A DNA stretch of 64,000 bases from Lysinibacillus pinottii (GCF_024753545.1 NZ_JANTOO010000010.1:248001-312000); one strand, 5' to 3'; shown: positions 42,521 to 51,695, numbered from the stretch's first letter. Notes: a model not told the origin generated them from the sequence alone. Made by a program: numbers and translations.

Positions 42521-42833
42521 CTCCGTAGAAAGACAAAAAGCTAAAATATCCTATACGAATTTAGACCGCTATTTTGATACGGTCATTATTTCTGAGGAAG
42601 TAGGATGGAGTAAGCCAGATGGACGGATCTTTGAAATTGCCTTAAAAAGACTTAATGTAAAACCAGAGAATACTCTTTTCATTGGGGATGACTTAGTAAA
42701 GGATATTGGTGGGTGTCAACAGGCACATATAAAGGGCATATGGTTTAATCCATCCATGCGCAAAAATGACACGGATATTCAGCCATATGCCGAGATTCAT
42801 TCGTTGGAGCATGTATTCAATTTCTTCACATAG
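42521..42833 (+). pseudogene. HAD family hydrolase, 3' part (interrupted by IStron)
   Basis: Begins one base into the Gly codon split by the insertion, then SVERQKAKISYTNLDRYFDT, VGWSKPDGRIFEIAL (motif III Lys) and TLFIGDDLVKDIGGCQQA (motif IV acidic pair), ending at TAG 42833. All four HAD motifs are therefore present across the two parts. It has no start signal of its own. Confidence 0.88.
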
Positions 42834-42841
42834 AAGAACAA

Positions 42842-42870
42842 AACCCCTGAGTTTTCGTTCAGGGGTTAGT
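42842..42870. terminator. Bidirectional terminator
   Basis: AACCCCTGA and TCAGGGGTT pair around GTTTTCGT between the convergent HAD and proS genes. Confidence 0.85.
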
Positions 42871-42876
42871 GTACTA

Positions 42877-44313
42877 TTAATATGCTTGGGCAAACCAAAC
42901 CGTATGTTTTGCTTCATTTCCACAGCAAATACAAGTCGTTTTTATTGTTGGCGGATTGAATGGAATATTGCGAGTTGTGTATTTTGTTTCTTCCTTCACT
43001 TTTTCCTCACATACATCCTTCCCACACCATCCAGCAAGTACCCAGCCCGGAATAGAGCCGTTTTCTTTAGCTGTTTCAATGTGCTGCTGTAATTGTGGCA
43101 GTGTATCAATCGTAGAATGTGTATTTTCGTTTCGGAATTGACGAGCCTTTTCTAGTAAACGTGCTTGCATGGTCGTCAATTCTTCCTCAATAGCTGCCAC
43201 AACAGTCGCTAATTCAATCGTTTGTTTTTCATCCTCATCACGCGCTTTCAGTAGCGCTTGATTGTTTTCAAGATCTCGTGGTCCCAATTCAATACGAACA
43301 GGCACTCCTTTTAGTTCCCATTCATTGAATTTAAAGCCTGGCGATTGGTCTGAATCATCAAGTCGCACGCGAATCCCCTTCGCTTTTAAAGCCGCAAAAA
43401 TTGCATCCAGCTGCTCCATAATTTGAGGATTCTTTTTCCATGGTCCTACTGGAATTAACACTACTTGGGTTGGAGCAATTCGAGGCGGTAAAATTAGTCC
43501 TTGCTCGTCACCGTGTACCATAATGACTGAACCAATTAAACGTGTAGATGTCCCCCAAGATGTTGTGTGGACATATTCGTGCTGATTCGCTTTATTTAAA
43601 TATTTTATGTTAAAGGCTTCCGCAAATTTTGTTCCTAAATAATGGGACGTACCTGCTTGCACAGCCTTCCCATTTTTCATCATCGCCTCAATTGAATACG
43701 TATCGACAGCTCCTGCAAAACGTTCAGATGGCGTTTTTTGTCCATCATAGACTGGAATTGCTAGAACTTGTTCCACCACTTCTTTATAAATGTCTAGCAT
43801 TTGCATCGTTTCTTTACGTGCATCTTCCTCATCTATATGGGCCGTATGCCCTTCCTGCCAAAGGAATTCTGAGGTACGAATGAAAGGCAATGTTTTCTTT
43901 TCCCATCGGAAGACATTTGCCCATTGATTAATGAGAACAGGTAGGTCACGGTAGCTTTTAATCCAATTTGAATAAAGGTGGCCAATCATCGTCTCAGATG
44001 TTGGACGAAGTGCTAAGCGTTCTTCTAATTTTTCACCTGCTGCTTCTGTCACCCAAGGAAGCTCAGGTGAGAATCCTTCAATATGATCCTTTTCCTTTTG
44101 GAAGAAGGATTCAGGAATTAACATAGGAAAATACGCATTACGATGGCCTGTGTCTTTAAAACGACGGTCCATTTCCTCCTGTATATGCTCCCAAATTTCG
44201 TAGCCATCTGGTTTAAAGGCGATGCAGCCACGAACTGGCGTATAATCCATTAAATCTGCTTTTTGAATGGTTTCGATATACCATTTTGAAAAATCTTCTA
44301 GTTGTTTTGACAT
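42877..44313 (-). CDS. proS: Prolyl-tRNA synthetase, short (eukaryote/archaea-like) form
   Basis: Start at ATG 44313 after GGAGGT; the frame runs further up without a site. 478 residues. Class II motifs: FPMLIPESFFQKE, RPTSETMIGHLYSNWIKSYR and the motif-2-like FRWEKKTLPFIRTSEFLWQE. Also anticodon-binding part near 320-400 and a C-terminal zinc-type domain (CGKDVCEEK..CICCGNEAK). It lacks the editing insertion of the long bacterial form. A T-box leader sits directly upstream. Confidence 0.95.
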   Translation of the reverse strand: MSKQLEDFSKWYIETIQKADLMDYTPVRGCIAFKPDGYEIWEHIQEEMDRRFKDTGHRNAYFPMLIPESFFQKEKDHIEGFSPELPWVTEAAGEKLEERLALRPTSETMIGHLYSNWIKSYRDLPVLINQWANVFRWEKKTLPFIRTSEFLWQEGHTAHIDEEDARKETMQMLDIYKEVVEQVLAIPVYDGQKTPSERFAGAVDTYSIEAMMKNGKAVQAGTSHYLGTKFAEAFNIKYLNKANQHEYVHTTSWGTSTRLIGSVIMVHGDEQGLILPPRIAPTQVVLIPVGPWKKNPQIMEQLDAIFAALKAKGIRVRLDDSDQSPGFKFNEWELKGVPVRIELGPRDLENNQALLKARDEDEKQTIELATVVAAIEEELTTMQARLLEKARQFRNENTHSTIDTLPQLQQHIETAKENGSIPGWVLAGWCGKDVCEEKVKEETKYTTRNIPFNPPTIKTTCICCGNEAKHTVWFAQAY

Positions 44314-44354
44314 CGTACTTACCTCCATTTTTTTAAGTATTCGATTTCCTGAAT

Positions 44355-44575
44355 TAAAAAAGCACAAAGCTGTCCTTGTATAAAGGACGTCTTTGTGCTG
44401 GAATGACGTGGTACCACCTTGAATTTAGCTTTAAGCTAAGCTTAAAACCCTCTAGCGTTTAGTAACGAAAACGACTCGGTTATGTTTTCATAACTTCTCC
44501 GTGGTAGGTGTTCAGTAAAGAAGCGGTGATATAGCTCTCAGCAAATGCTATATTTTCTGTTTCACTATTCTAACT
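44355..44575 (-). promoter_or_regulatory. T-box riboswitch leader of proS
   Basis: Read leftward, the conserved T-box sequence AAGGTGGTACCACG (44407-44420) is followed by a terminator stem AGCACAAAG..CTTTGTGCT (44361-44399) and T6. A Stem I region lies near 44,480-44,570, with GAACACCTACC offering a CCU (proline) specifier. Uncharged tRNA-Pro would favour the antiterminator and let proS be transcribed. The T-box call is firm; the exact specifier is inferred. Confidence 0.88.
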
Positions 44576-44645
44576 TACTTGGCCACATCATCAAATTGTC
44601 ATGTATATTATCTTTCACTTTAGCAAAATCATTCATAAATAGCAA

Positions 44646-46367
44646 TTAATAACTGGAGCTATTAGTGAACGACTGGACAATAACATTTGTAAAATCCTCG
44701 ACAGAAAGAGGCTTGCTAAAATAATAGCCCTGCACATACTCGCAGCCATGCTCGCGAAGTACGTTTAATTCAGCCTCCTCCTCGACACCTTCAGCAACTA
44801 CTTGTAGGTTGAGCGCATGAGCTAAAGAAATCATCGCCGAAATCATCGCGATGCCTGATTTTTCAGGAACGATATCACGCACGAAAGCACGATCAATTTT
44901 AAGTACATCCACAGGGAATTTTTTTAAGTAATTTAGTGAAGAATAGCCTGTCCCGAAATCATCTAAGGAGATCGTAATCCCAAGAGCTCTCAATTGATTA
45001 ATTGTATTAATTAGATCTTCTGTATAATCGAGCATGCTCATTTCGGTAATTTCAATTTCTAATAATTGAGGATCAATGCCTGTTTCTGCAATAACATCCT
45101 TCACCATCTCTACAAAGCCAGAAGTACTAATATGAATGGGTGAAATATTAACTGCTACACGTAATCTGAGATTATGGGATTCATTCCAAAGTTTAGCCTG
45201 TGCACTGGCTTTACCTAGCACCCATACCCCAATATCATTAATGAGTCCACATTCTTCAGCAAATGGAATAAATCGATCTGGCGGAATATGCCCTAATTCG
45301 GGATCATACCAGCGCAATAAAGCCTCCATACCAATAATTGTGTCTGTTTTTAAATCGATTTTGGGCTGATAATGTAATTCTAAAAGATCGTTTTTTAAAG
45401 CTTGATGTAATTTTGTTTCTAGTAAAAGCCATTTATCGTTCGCTTCATCCATATTGTCACGGTAAAGGCGATATTGATTTCCTCGCGTAGATTTAGCAGC
45501 ATACATGGCAATATCAGCATTTTTCAGTAATTCTTCTACCGTGTTTGCGTGATCTGGGAAAATACTAATGCCAATACTAATACTCGCATAAAATTCATAG
45601 TTATCTACGACAAAGCTTTCATTAAAGACACCTATTATTTCCTTGGCCATTTCCTCTATACGATTCACATCATTTAAAATCATGACAAATTCATCACTAT
45701 TGTGACGATAAAAAGAATTAGAGGTATAATCAATATTTCTCAAACGATTCGACATTTCCACTAAAAACATATCACCGATAATATGACCAAGTCCATCGTT
45801 AATGTGTTTAAAACGATTCACATCAATGAAAAATAACGCAAATTTTTCTCCTGAACGTCGAGATTGATGGAATTCATTTTCTAAACGCTGTTCTAATTTA
45901 CGACGATTTGGTAGACCTGTTAATTCATCGTGATAGGCTATGTGGGTAATTTTTTTAATATCCTTTTGCGCTGTAATATCGACGCGTATAGCGATATACT
46001 GATAGGGCTTTCCCCGCTCATCAAGGAATGGGAAAATAGTAGTCTTCACCCAATATAAACTGCCATCTTTCGCACGATTGCAAACCTCGCCATTCCACAT
46101 ATCACCATTTCCAATTGTTCTCCACATCTCTCTAAAGAAAGATTTAGGATGATAGCCTGAGTTCAGTAAACGGTGATCTTGGCCTACTAATTCTTCACGC
46201 GTATACTTCGAAATTTTACAAAAATGATCATTAACAAAAGTAATTTTTCCGGTACGATCTGTAATTGCCACAATAATGGAACTATTCATAGCGGAAAAAA
46301 TATCTTGCAATTCTTTAAGACTGTAGTTCATTTGATTACTACTAGGCGTGATATTCATCATTCTCAT
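44646..46367 (-). CDS. PAS-GGDEF-EAL protein, probable c-di-GMP phosphodiesterase
   Basis: 573 residues: PAS about 20-130 (FVNDHFCKISKYTREELVGQ), GGDEF-type about 140-305, EAL about 320-560. The GGDEF signature reads HNSDEF (in FYRHNSDEFVMIL), so cyclase activity is probably lost. The EAL domain keeps GMEALLRW, DDFGTGYSSLNYLKKFP, and VVAEGVEEE, so hydrolysis of c-di-GMP is likely. No transmembrane segment. The first Met codons MRMMNITPSS give several possible starts. The 46,368-46,700 stretch upstream is AT-rich with no gene. Confidence 0.9.
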   Translation of the reverse strand: MRMMNITPSSNQMNYSLKELQDIFSAMNSSIIVAITDRTGKITFVNDHFCKISKYTREELVGQDHRLLNSGYHPKSFFREMWRTIGNGDMWNGEVCNRAKDGSLYWVKTTIFPFLDERGKPYQYIAIRVDITAQKDIKKITHIAYHDELTGLPNRRKLEQRLENEFHQSRRSGEKFALFFIDVNRFKHINDGLGHIIGDMFLVEMSNRLRNIDYTSNSFYRHNSDEFVMILNDVNRIEEMAKEIIGVFNESFVVDNYEFYASISIGISIFPDHANTVEELLKNADIAMYAAKSTRGNQYRLYRDNMDEANDKWLLLETKLHQALKNDLLELHYQPKIDLKTDTIIGMEALLRWYDPELGHIPPDRFIPFAEECGLINDIGVWVLGKASAQAKLWNESHNLRLRVAVNISPIHISTSGFVEMVKDVIAETGIDPQLLEIEITEMSMLDYTEDLINTINQLRALGITISLDDFGTGYSSLNYLKKFPVDVLKIDRAFVRDIVPEKSGIAMISAMISLAHALNLQVVAEGVEEEAELNVLREHGCEYVQGYYFSKPLSVEDFTNVIVQSFTNSSSY

Positions 46368-46701
46368 TCTCCATTCATTAAAATATGAAGGGTTTGGTAC
46401 TTTTGCTTTATTTTACAGCGAGGTATAAAGTTGTGGTATATCGCCCTTTTTTCTGTAATTATATTATAGTCTTAGAAAAGCAGTTAATTCAACCCAAATA
46501 TGCAATCATTCACAGGAAGGTTGGAATAGTTTTTGATATAAAATACAAATATTAGTTATTATTAACTCAAAAAAATTGTCTAATTTTAAGGTTTTTAAAT
46601 ACTTTTGTACTATTGATAGTATTTTCCTTAGGCTATTTCTCTATTAAATACAAAAAACTAATAACGTATAAATTGTTCAGAATTTAAAATTGATTAGACA
46701 A

Positions 46702-46742
46702 AAATGCCTTACTGTCACTTATGAGCAGTAAGGCATTTTAAT
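46702..46742. terminator. Terminator of the first small paralogue
   Basis: AAATGCCTTACTG and CAGTAAGGCATTT pair around 11 bases, just past the leftward stop. Confidence 0.8.
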
Positions 46743-46744
46743 AG

Positions 46745-46915
46745 TTAGGAGACCTCATATTCTATTGATCCTCCAGATGTTTTAGCATGCTCATTATAAG
46801 CATTTAACTGCTCTTGCGATAAATTTAATATATAATAGTGAAAATTAATGGGCTCTAATCCATGCTCCTCGCATATATGTCGATAAAATTCATAGCCTTC
46901 TCGATAATCAGTCAT
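46745..46915 (-). CDS. Small protein, paralogue A of a tandem pair (unknown function)
   Basis: 56 residues from ATG 46915 with AAAGGAAG upstream. It begins MTDYREGYEFYRHICEEHGL and continues EPINFHYYILNLSQEQLNAY. It is clearly related to the protein at 47119-47268 (about 60% identical over the first 45 residues). No family recognised. Both genes have own RBS and terminator, so they are real. Aromatic-rich and helical in character; cytosolic. Confidence 0.8.
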   Translation of the reverse strand: MTDYREGYEFYRHICEEHGLEPINFHYYILNLSQEQLNAYNEHAKTSGGSIEYEVS

Positions 46916-47039
46916 CTTTAATTCTTCCTTTCACTTGAGCTACTTTTCCTGGAACTATAACTGTATTTTATTTTGATAATCTATCTACATCTCTACTTTA
47001 GAAATCAATGAATGTTCTGAAATTAGTTTCAAAAAGATG

Positions 47040-47077
47040 AAAGCCCAGTCCATTTTACTTAGTATGGCTGGGCTTTT
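47040..47077. terminator. Terminator of the second small paralogue
   Basis: AAAGCCCAGTCCAT and ATGGCTGGGCTTTT pair (one mismatch) with flanking A/T runs. Confidence 0.8.
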
Positions 47078-47118
47078 CATAAAATATTCGTGTCGGCTTC
47101 CATCATAACCATATCCTT

Positions 47119-47268
47119 TTAAATTCCTAATTGCTTCGCTTGCATATTATAGGCAGAAAGCTGCTGCTGTGATAGCTGTAATACATAATAGCGGAAAGAA
47201 ATTGGTTCTAGCCCATAACGCTCACACATTTCACAATAAAATTCATACCCATCTCGATACTTTGACAT
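47119..47268 (-). CDS. Small protein, paralogue B of a tandem pair (unknown function)
   Basis: 49 residues from ATG 47268, 9 bp after AAGGAGGAA. It begins MSKYRDGYEFYCEMCERYGL and continues EPISFRYYVLQLSQQQLSAY. Shared pattern with paralogue A: YRxGYEFY, CExxGLEPIxFxYY, LSQxQLxAYN. Function unknown. An inverted repeat AATCTGTT/AACAGATT (47289-47296 and 47331-47338) lies upstream and may be its operator. Confidence 0.8.
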   Translation of the reverse strand: MSKYRDGYEFYCEMCERYGLEPISFRYYVLQLSQQQLSAYNMQAKQLGI

Positions 47269-47288
47269 GAAAAGTTCCTCCTTGGTTC

Positions 47289-47338
47289 AATCTGTTTTAT
47301 AACAGTTGTTTTTATTTTTATTTAATATATAACAGATT
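47289..47338. promoter_or_regulatory. Inverted repeat upstream of the second small paralogue
   Basis: AATCTGTT and AACAGATT are 8-bp arms; inner CTGTT/AACAG (47292-47305) adds a second inverted pair. TATAAC occurs twice. Likely promoter/operator. Confidence 0.4.
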
Positions 47339-47475
47339 ATGAGGAACGTCAAGTATTTATGATAGAAAAAAATCGCCACAAGCTTGCATCGCTTTGCGCT
47401 TATGAACGTAGTGTTTCCAAAATAAGGCGTGTTTTACGGTATTCAATGGTAAAATAACGATGCCTTCTAAACCTT

Positions 47476-47682
47476 TTGATTACGGGAGATAAACACTTTG
47501 AAGAAGAAATCATTTTAATATTAGGCTTTGAAATGATAGCCAATACACCTACACTCGCAGCGCCTCTAGCTATTGGAGTTTTTGTCCATGATGAATTTAT
47601 AAAGAAGGATGTACATCCTCTAATGGACCGTAACTATCTTTGCGTTCCGATTCGCGCACTGGCATCACTTGTTGGATACTGA
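47476..47682 (+). pseudogene. Fragment with copper-amine-oxidase-N-like domain
   Basis: Translation includes FEMIANTPTLAAPLAIGVFV then MDRNYLCVPIRALASLVGY and a stop. The DGRTxVPVRALAExLG-like ending is typical of the stalk domain found in secreted Bacillales proteins. The preceding residues could be the end of a signal peptide. No RBS and no plausible start, so I read it as a decayed gene. The 47,683-47,860 sequence has no gene. Confidence 0.4.
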
Positions 47683-47862
47683 CCCTCTCATGGAACCCTA
47701 TAGCCATGGGAGTGTGCTTTTTGCTGAGTATGTGGACAGTACAGCTAAAGCCATTTACACTGACATAAATGGAAAAGAATGATTAAATATAAACACGCAA
47801 AAAATTACCCATCTATCTGCTTAAAGGATAGATGGGTTTTCACATCAATATGGAGTCTGTTG

Positions 47863-48360
47863 TCAGCTATTTTTTATTTCCTGAATTTGTTGAATATGCC
47901 GTTGTTCATGAAGATAAATCTGCTCAATCCATTGATCGAGTGGACATTCACCAAGAGCCGGATGCTTCATTGTACGCTTGGTTAAAGCATCCGCATCCTC
48001 AATGGTATCTAAAAATCCCAGGAAGTCCGCTCTTGTGGTTGCTAACAATTCCAGCATCCTTTGAACCTGGAAGGGCTCTTCCGAAGGTTCCACTATGTTT
48101 GGTGCTTGAATTTTTCGTGTACGGTCTAACAGCAGTCCCATATCCTTTCGTTCAGGAGCCAATTGTTCTTGTGATGTTAAGCCCCAAGTAATAGCCTTCT
48201 TAGTGGCTTCCTCTACTAAAATAAGATGATGACAGATTTGTGCAATACTCCAACTTTGTGCATCTGGCTTGCTATTAAATTCTGCATCACTTAAAAGGTT
48301 AATCTCCTGAAGTAATTGCTCTCTTGTAGCATCAAATTGATTCTTTGCTAATAATAGCAT
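47863..48360 (-). CDS. DinB family protein
   Basis: 165 residues, four-helix DinB/YfiT fold. His residues in QICHHLILVEEA (near 45) and HEQRHIQQIQEI (near 150) are the usual metal site. Such proteins act as thiol-dependent transferases or have unknown roles. RBS AAAGGGGG before ATG 48360. Confidence 0.87.
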   Translation of the reverse strand: MLLLAKNQFDATREQLLQEINLLSDAEFNSKPDAQSWSIAQICHHLILVEEATKKAITWGLTSQEQLAPERKDMGLLLDRTRKIQAPNIVEPSEEPFQVQRMLELLATTRADFLGFLDTIEDADALTKRTMKHPALGECPLDQWIEQIYLHEQRHIQQIQEIKNS

Positions 48361-48413
48361 ACGCTACCCCCTTTATTCGTTATACCATTATATTCGACAG
48401 AGATGGCTGTAAA

Positions 48414-49376
48414 TCATCTTTCCTGCACCATATTAAATGGATTGTTTTCTAAAACCTGCTGTAGCTGCTCATCCTCAATATGTGTATAAATTTGAGTGGT
48501 TGCTACACTTGAATGCCCTAAAATATGCTGCAAGCTTCTAATATCAGCACCAGCTTTATACATCATTGTTGCAGAAGTATGGCGCAGCTTATGTGGTGTA
48601 AGCCGCTCCTTTTGAAGACCTGATTGCTGATTAATACGTTTCACGATTTTGGCAACCGTTTGACGCGTAAAACGTGTTCCCTTTTGTGAAACAAAAAGAG
48701 GCTCATCTCCGTTCCCTTTATACGGTGTTTTCCCACTATTTTCATAGTCTGCTAGTGCCTGCATACAGCTATCATTCAAATAGACAGTTCGCTCCTTATT
48801 ACCCTTCCCGACAACAGTTAAATGACGTCCCTGTATCGATGTAATATTGAGCTGGCATAGCTCTGTCACACGAATTCCTAAGTTTAAGAAAAACATCATC
48901 ATACAGTAATTTCTTGGTGACGCCTGATTGACTGGTATGCCATCTATAAATTGTGTAGCTTCTCGAAAATTCATATAGATAGGTCTTTTTCGACCAATTT
49001 TCGGCGATTCTAATTCCTCTGCTGGGTTTTCCTCAATAAGTCGCCGTTTGCCTTTTAAATATTTGAAAAAGGATTTTAATGTCGCCACCTTACGTGCTCT
49101 TGAAGCTGCAGAATTACCACGCTGTACCTCACAGTATTCCATAAAGTAATAAAGGTCCTCCAATGTAATCTCTCGAATTTCTTCTATTGAAATAGTGGCA
49201 ATATCAATTGCTGCTAAATTTTCTATATTCAGATCCTCCTGAACAGCTGTATGGAAACGGAAAAATAAAGACAAATCATATTCGTATTCTTTTCTTGTGC
49301 GCTGGGACTTTCCTTTGATAGTCGTTAAATAAACAAGAAAGTCCTTCATGATTTTTGGTAGTTTTGTTTTTTGCAT
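48414..49376 (-). CDS. Tyrosine recombinase, XerC/XerD-like
   Basis: 320 residues from ATG 49376 (AGAGGTGA upstream; the GTG at 49385 is part of that site). N-terminal SAM-like domain, then catalytic domain with Arg in LNLGIRVTELCQL, Lys in VVGKGNKERTVYL, HKLRHTSATM (His, Arg), LGHSSVATTQIYTH (His, Tyr). All six catalytic residues are intact. Not next to an obvious phage, so chromosome-dimer resolution or a housekeeping role is likely; a second, degenerate relative lies at 53,583. Confidence 0.9.
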   Translation of the reverse strand: MQKTKLPKIMKDFLVYLTTIKGKSQRTRKEYEYDLSLFFRFHTAVQEDLNIENLAAIDIATISIEEIREITLEDLYYFMEYCEVQRGNSAASRARKVATLKSFFKYLKGKRRLIEENPAEELESPKIGRKRPIYMNFREATQFIDGIPVNQASPRNYCMMMFFLNLGIRVTELCQLNITSIQGRHLTVVGKGNKERTVYLNDSCMQALADYENSGKTPYKGNGDEPLFVSQKGTRFTRQTVAKIVKRINQQSGLQKERLTPHKLRHTSATMMYKAGADIRSLQHILGHSSVATTQIYTHIEDEQLQQVLENNPFNMVQER

Positions 49377-49415
49377 TCCAATCACCTCTATTTGCTCTAT
49401 TTTACCATAAAAAAC

Positions 49416-49442
49416 GTTCCCAAATATAAATTTGGGAACTTT
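49416..49442. terminator. Hairpin upstream of the recombinase gene
   Basis: GTTCCCAAAT and ATTTGGGAAC are perfect arms around ATAA. T-runs follow on both strands; it may end a rightward transcript. Confidence 0.5.
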
Positions 49443-49627
49443 ATCTGGACAAATAGGTCATTTTCCTATTATTAAGAACATACATTCGGTGTATACAAAT
49501 AAAAAAAGATCCCCTTTTTTTAAAGGGAATCCTTTGACTAAATAAGAAAAGAATTGTGACAGTTACTGGTTTTTAGGTATAAAGTTGACGTTCGATGAAT
49601 ATTAAAATCTAGTATACTTCTATTGGT

Positions 49628-49687
49628 TTGTGAGGCGACTCGAAAATTAGAAAGGTGGGTAACTACCCATGTCGATTCGTCTCACAA
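49628..49687. ncRNA. 60-bp structured element, possible small RNA or DNA repeat
   Basis: TTGTGAGGCGACTCGA (49628-49643) and TCGATTCGTCTCACAA (49672-49687) are nearly perfect inverted arms (one G-T pair, one mismatch). A second hairpin GGGT-AACT-ACCC sits inside. TTGACG lies about 45 bp upstream. No T-run follows, so it does not look like a terminator. It occupies the 340-bp gap between the recombinase and the next gene. Strand and function are undetermined. Confidence 0.45.
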
Positions 49688-49715
49688 CACGCATGGGATT
49701 ATTTGGATAAATTGA

Positions 49716-50129
49716 CTATTTTACAAAAACCGAGTACTTCTCATCACCTTGTTTTGTAAGTGACCAGTTCGTCGATAACATTTGCTGTAGTTTTGTGACC
49801 GTTTCCTCATCACACATCAAATGTTGGATACCATTTTCTAAAAGTTGGTAATCTACCCCTTCTTCAAGATTAAAGCGTAGATGCAATAAACGTTGGACGC
49901 CAGGCAATGTTACATACTTAATTCGATAATGGCCATGTAACGCATCTAAGAACTCTTGTTCGCCATCCTGGAAAAGTGCCATTGTTTCACTAAATTCATA
50001 GTTTGGGACTTGTTCCTGCCAAGCTGATACATCCCCCGCCCGTAAAGCACGCAAAATCTCTTCGTCTGAATAATTTAATTTAGATAGTTTATCAAGTTCA
50101 TAAGCTTGCATTAGATTAATGATTGTCAT
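49716..50129 (-). CDS. Hypothetical protein, 137 residues
   Basis: Starts at ATG 50129 with AAAAGGAG upstream, which supports translation. Sequence NLMQAYELDKLSKLNYSDEE and WQEQVPNYEFSETMALFQDG is acidic and soluble, with no membrane segment and no motif I recognise. It is divergent from the cp-ATP-grasp gene, 78 bp apart. Confidence 0.75.
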   Translation of the reverse strand: MTIINLMQAYELDKLSKLNYSDEEILRALRAGDVSAWQEQVPNYEFSETMALFQDGEQEFLDALHGHYRIKYVTLPGVQRLLHLRFNLEEGVDYQLLENGIQHLMCDEETVTKLQQMLSTNWSLTKQGDEKYSVFVK

Positions 50130-50207
50130 GAATGTTAGCTCCTTTTATGTATTTACTCACAGTGTACCATGTTTTTATTACTACTCAAATTCGGAGGGAT
50201 TCATAGG

Positions 50208-51695
50208 ATGAATTTATATGATTCTAGTCTGTTTTTCGATGAAATGTTTGATGGCAATCAACCAAAGCCCCATTATCGATCTTTTCATCATAAGCTATCC
50301 ATTTTTTCTCAGGAGCAACTTGAAGAGAAATATCGGCAAGCACAAGCAAGCTTTCTCAGACAAGGAATTACTTTTACTGTCTATGGTGCACAAGGTGGAA
50401 CCGAAAGGACCATGCCCTTTGATTGTGTCCCTATCATTATTCCTCAAACACAGTGGGCAATTATTGAGGTAGGCGTCAAGCAACGTGTGGAAGCGCTGAA
50501 CTTATTTTTACAAGATGTGTATGATGAACAAAGAATCATTCGTGATGGCTATATTCCTAGACAGTTGGTAGAAAATAATCCATATTTCTCACCAATCATG
50601 CATGGACTTAAGGTACCAATTGCTAATCATATATTTTTAGCAGGTATTGATTTAATACGGGATGAGAATGGTGAATATTTCGTGCTGGAAGATAATTTAC
50701 GGAATCCTTCTGGCATTTCTTATGTTTTTGAAAACCGTGACGTCATGAAGGAGGTGTATCCTGAATTTTTCTCTAAGCATACTATTTTATCTCTGGATAA
50801 GCAGATGGCTAACATGAAAAAAGCACTGCTTGCTCATCGTCCACCTACTATGGAGGAAGGACGAGAACCAAAAGCGGTGCTGCTAACAGCAGGTATGTAC
50901 AACTCAGCCTATTATGATCACGTATTTTTAGCTCAGCATTTAACGATTCAACTAGTAGAGGGCCGCGATTTGGTCGTACAGGATTTGAAGGTTTATATGA
51001 AAACCATTTACGGTTTACAACAAATCGATATTATTTATCGCCGGATTGATGATGATTTTTTAGATCCGATTGCATTTCGTGAGGACTCTTTGTTAGGTGT
51101 CCCTCATTTAATGGCAGTTTACCAAGCTGGCAATGTGGCCATTTTAAATGCTGTTGGCAATGGAGTGGCAGATGATAAGGCGATGTATGCCTATGTGCCT
51201 GATATGATTCGCTATTACCTTCAAGAAGAGCCTATATTACCGAATGTGAAAACCTATCATTTAGAAGATGAGCAACAGCGAGCATGGGTATTAGAGCATA
51301 TTCAGGAGCTAGTCATTAAAAATGTAAGTGCCTCCGGGGGCTATGATATGCTCATTGGTCCCCATGCAAGTGAGGAAGAAATCGCTCTGTTTAAGGGAAA
51401 AATAATGAAGCATCCATGCCAATATATTGCTCAACCAACCATAAAATTGTCCAGAGCACCAGCCTTTCAAAATGGGCGGTTTTATCCTTGCCATGTGGAT
51501 TTACGTGTGTTTGCCATGAAGGGTGAGGATTGTTATGTATTGCCAGGTGGATTATCACGAGTGGCCTTACAAGAAGGTTCACTTGTGGTCAATTCATCGC
51601 AGGGCGGCGGTGCTAAGGACACATGGATTTTAAAGGAGGAGGTGCAGCATGCTGAGTCGAGTAGCCGACGCGTTATACTGGATGGCACGGTATAG
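50208..51695 (+). CDS. Circularly permuted ATP-grasp protein (DUF404/DUF407)
   Basis: Start at ATG 50208 after GGAGGGAT; the in-frame ATG at 50169 has no site. 495 residues. CP-ATP-grasp marks: FDCVPIIIPQTQWAIIEVGV, YFVLEDNLRNPSGISYVFEN, VGNGVADDKAMYAYVPDMI and DLRVFAMKGEDCYVLPGGLS. It would ligate a carboxylate to an amine with ATP. It leads a three-gene operon with alpha-E and transglutaminase-like genes, a conserved grouping predicted to make or modify a peptide-like product. Confidence 0.92.
   Translation: MNLYDSSLFFDEMFDGNQPKPHYRSFHHKLSIFSQEQLEEKYRQAQASFLRQGITFTVYGAQGGTERTMPFDCVPIIIPQTQWAIIEVGVKQRVEALNLFLQDVYDEQRIIRDGYIPRQLVENNPYFSPIMHGLKVPIANHIFLAGIDLIRDENGEYFVLEDNLRNPSGISYVFENRDVMKEVYPEFFSKHTILSLDKQMANMKKALLAHRPPTMEEGREPKAVLLTAGMYNSAYYDHVFLAQHLTIQLVEGRDLVVQDLKVYMKTIYGLQQIDIIYRRIDDDFLDPIAFREDSLLGVPHLMAVYQAGNVAILNAVGNGVADDKAMYAYVPDMIRYYLQEEPILPNVKTYHLEDEQQRAWVLEHIQELVIKNVSASGGYDMLIGPHASEEEIALFKGKIMKHPCQYIAQPTIKLSRAPAFQNGRFYPCHVDLRVFAMKGEDCYVLPGGLSRVALQEGSLVVNSSQGGGAKDTWILKEEVQHAESSSRRVILDGTV

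Noticed and set aside
47832..48191. 119-codon open frame on the + strand
   Set aside because: Antisense shadow of the DinB gene.
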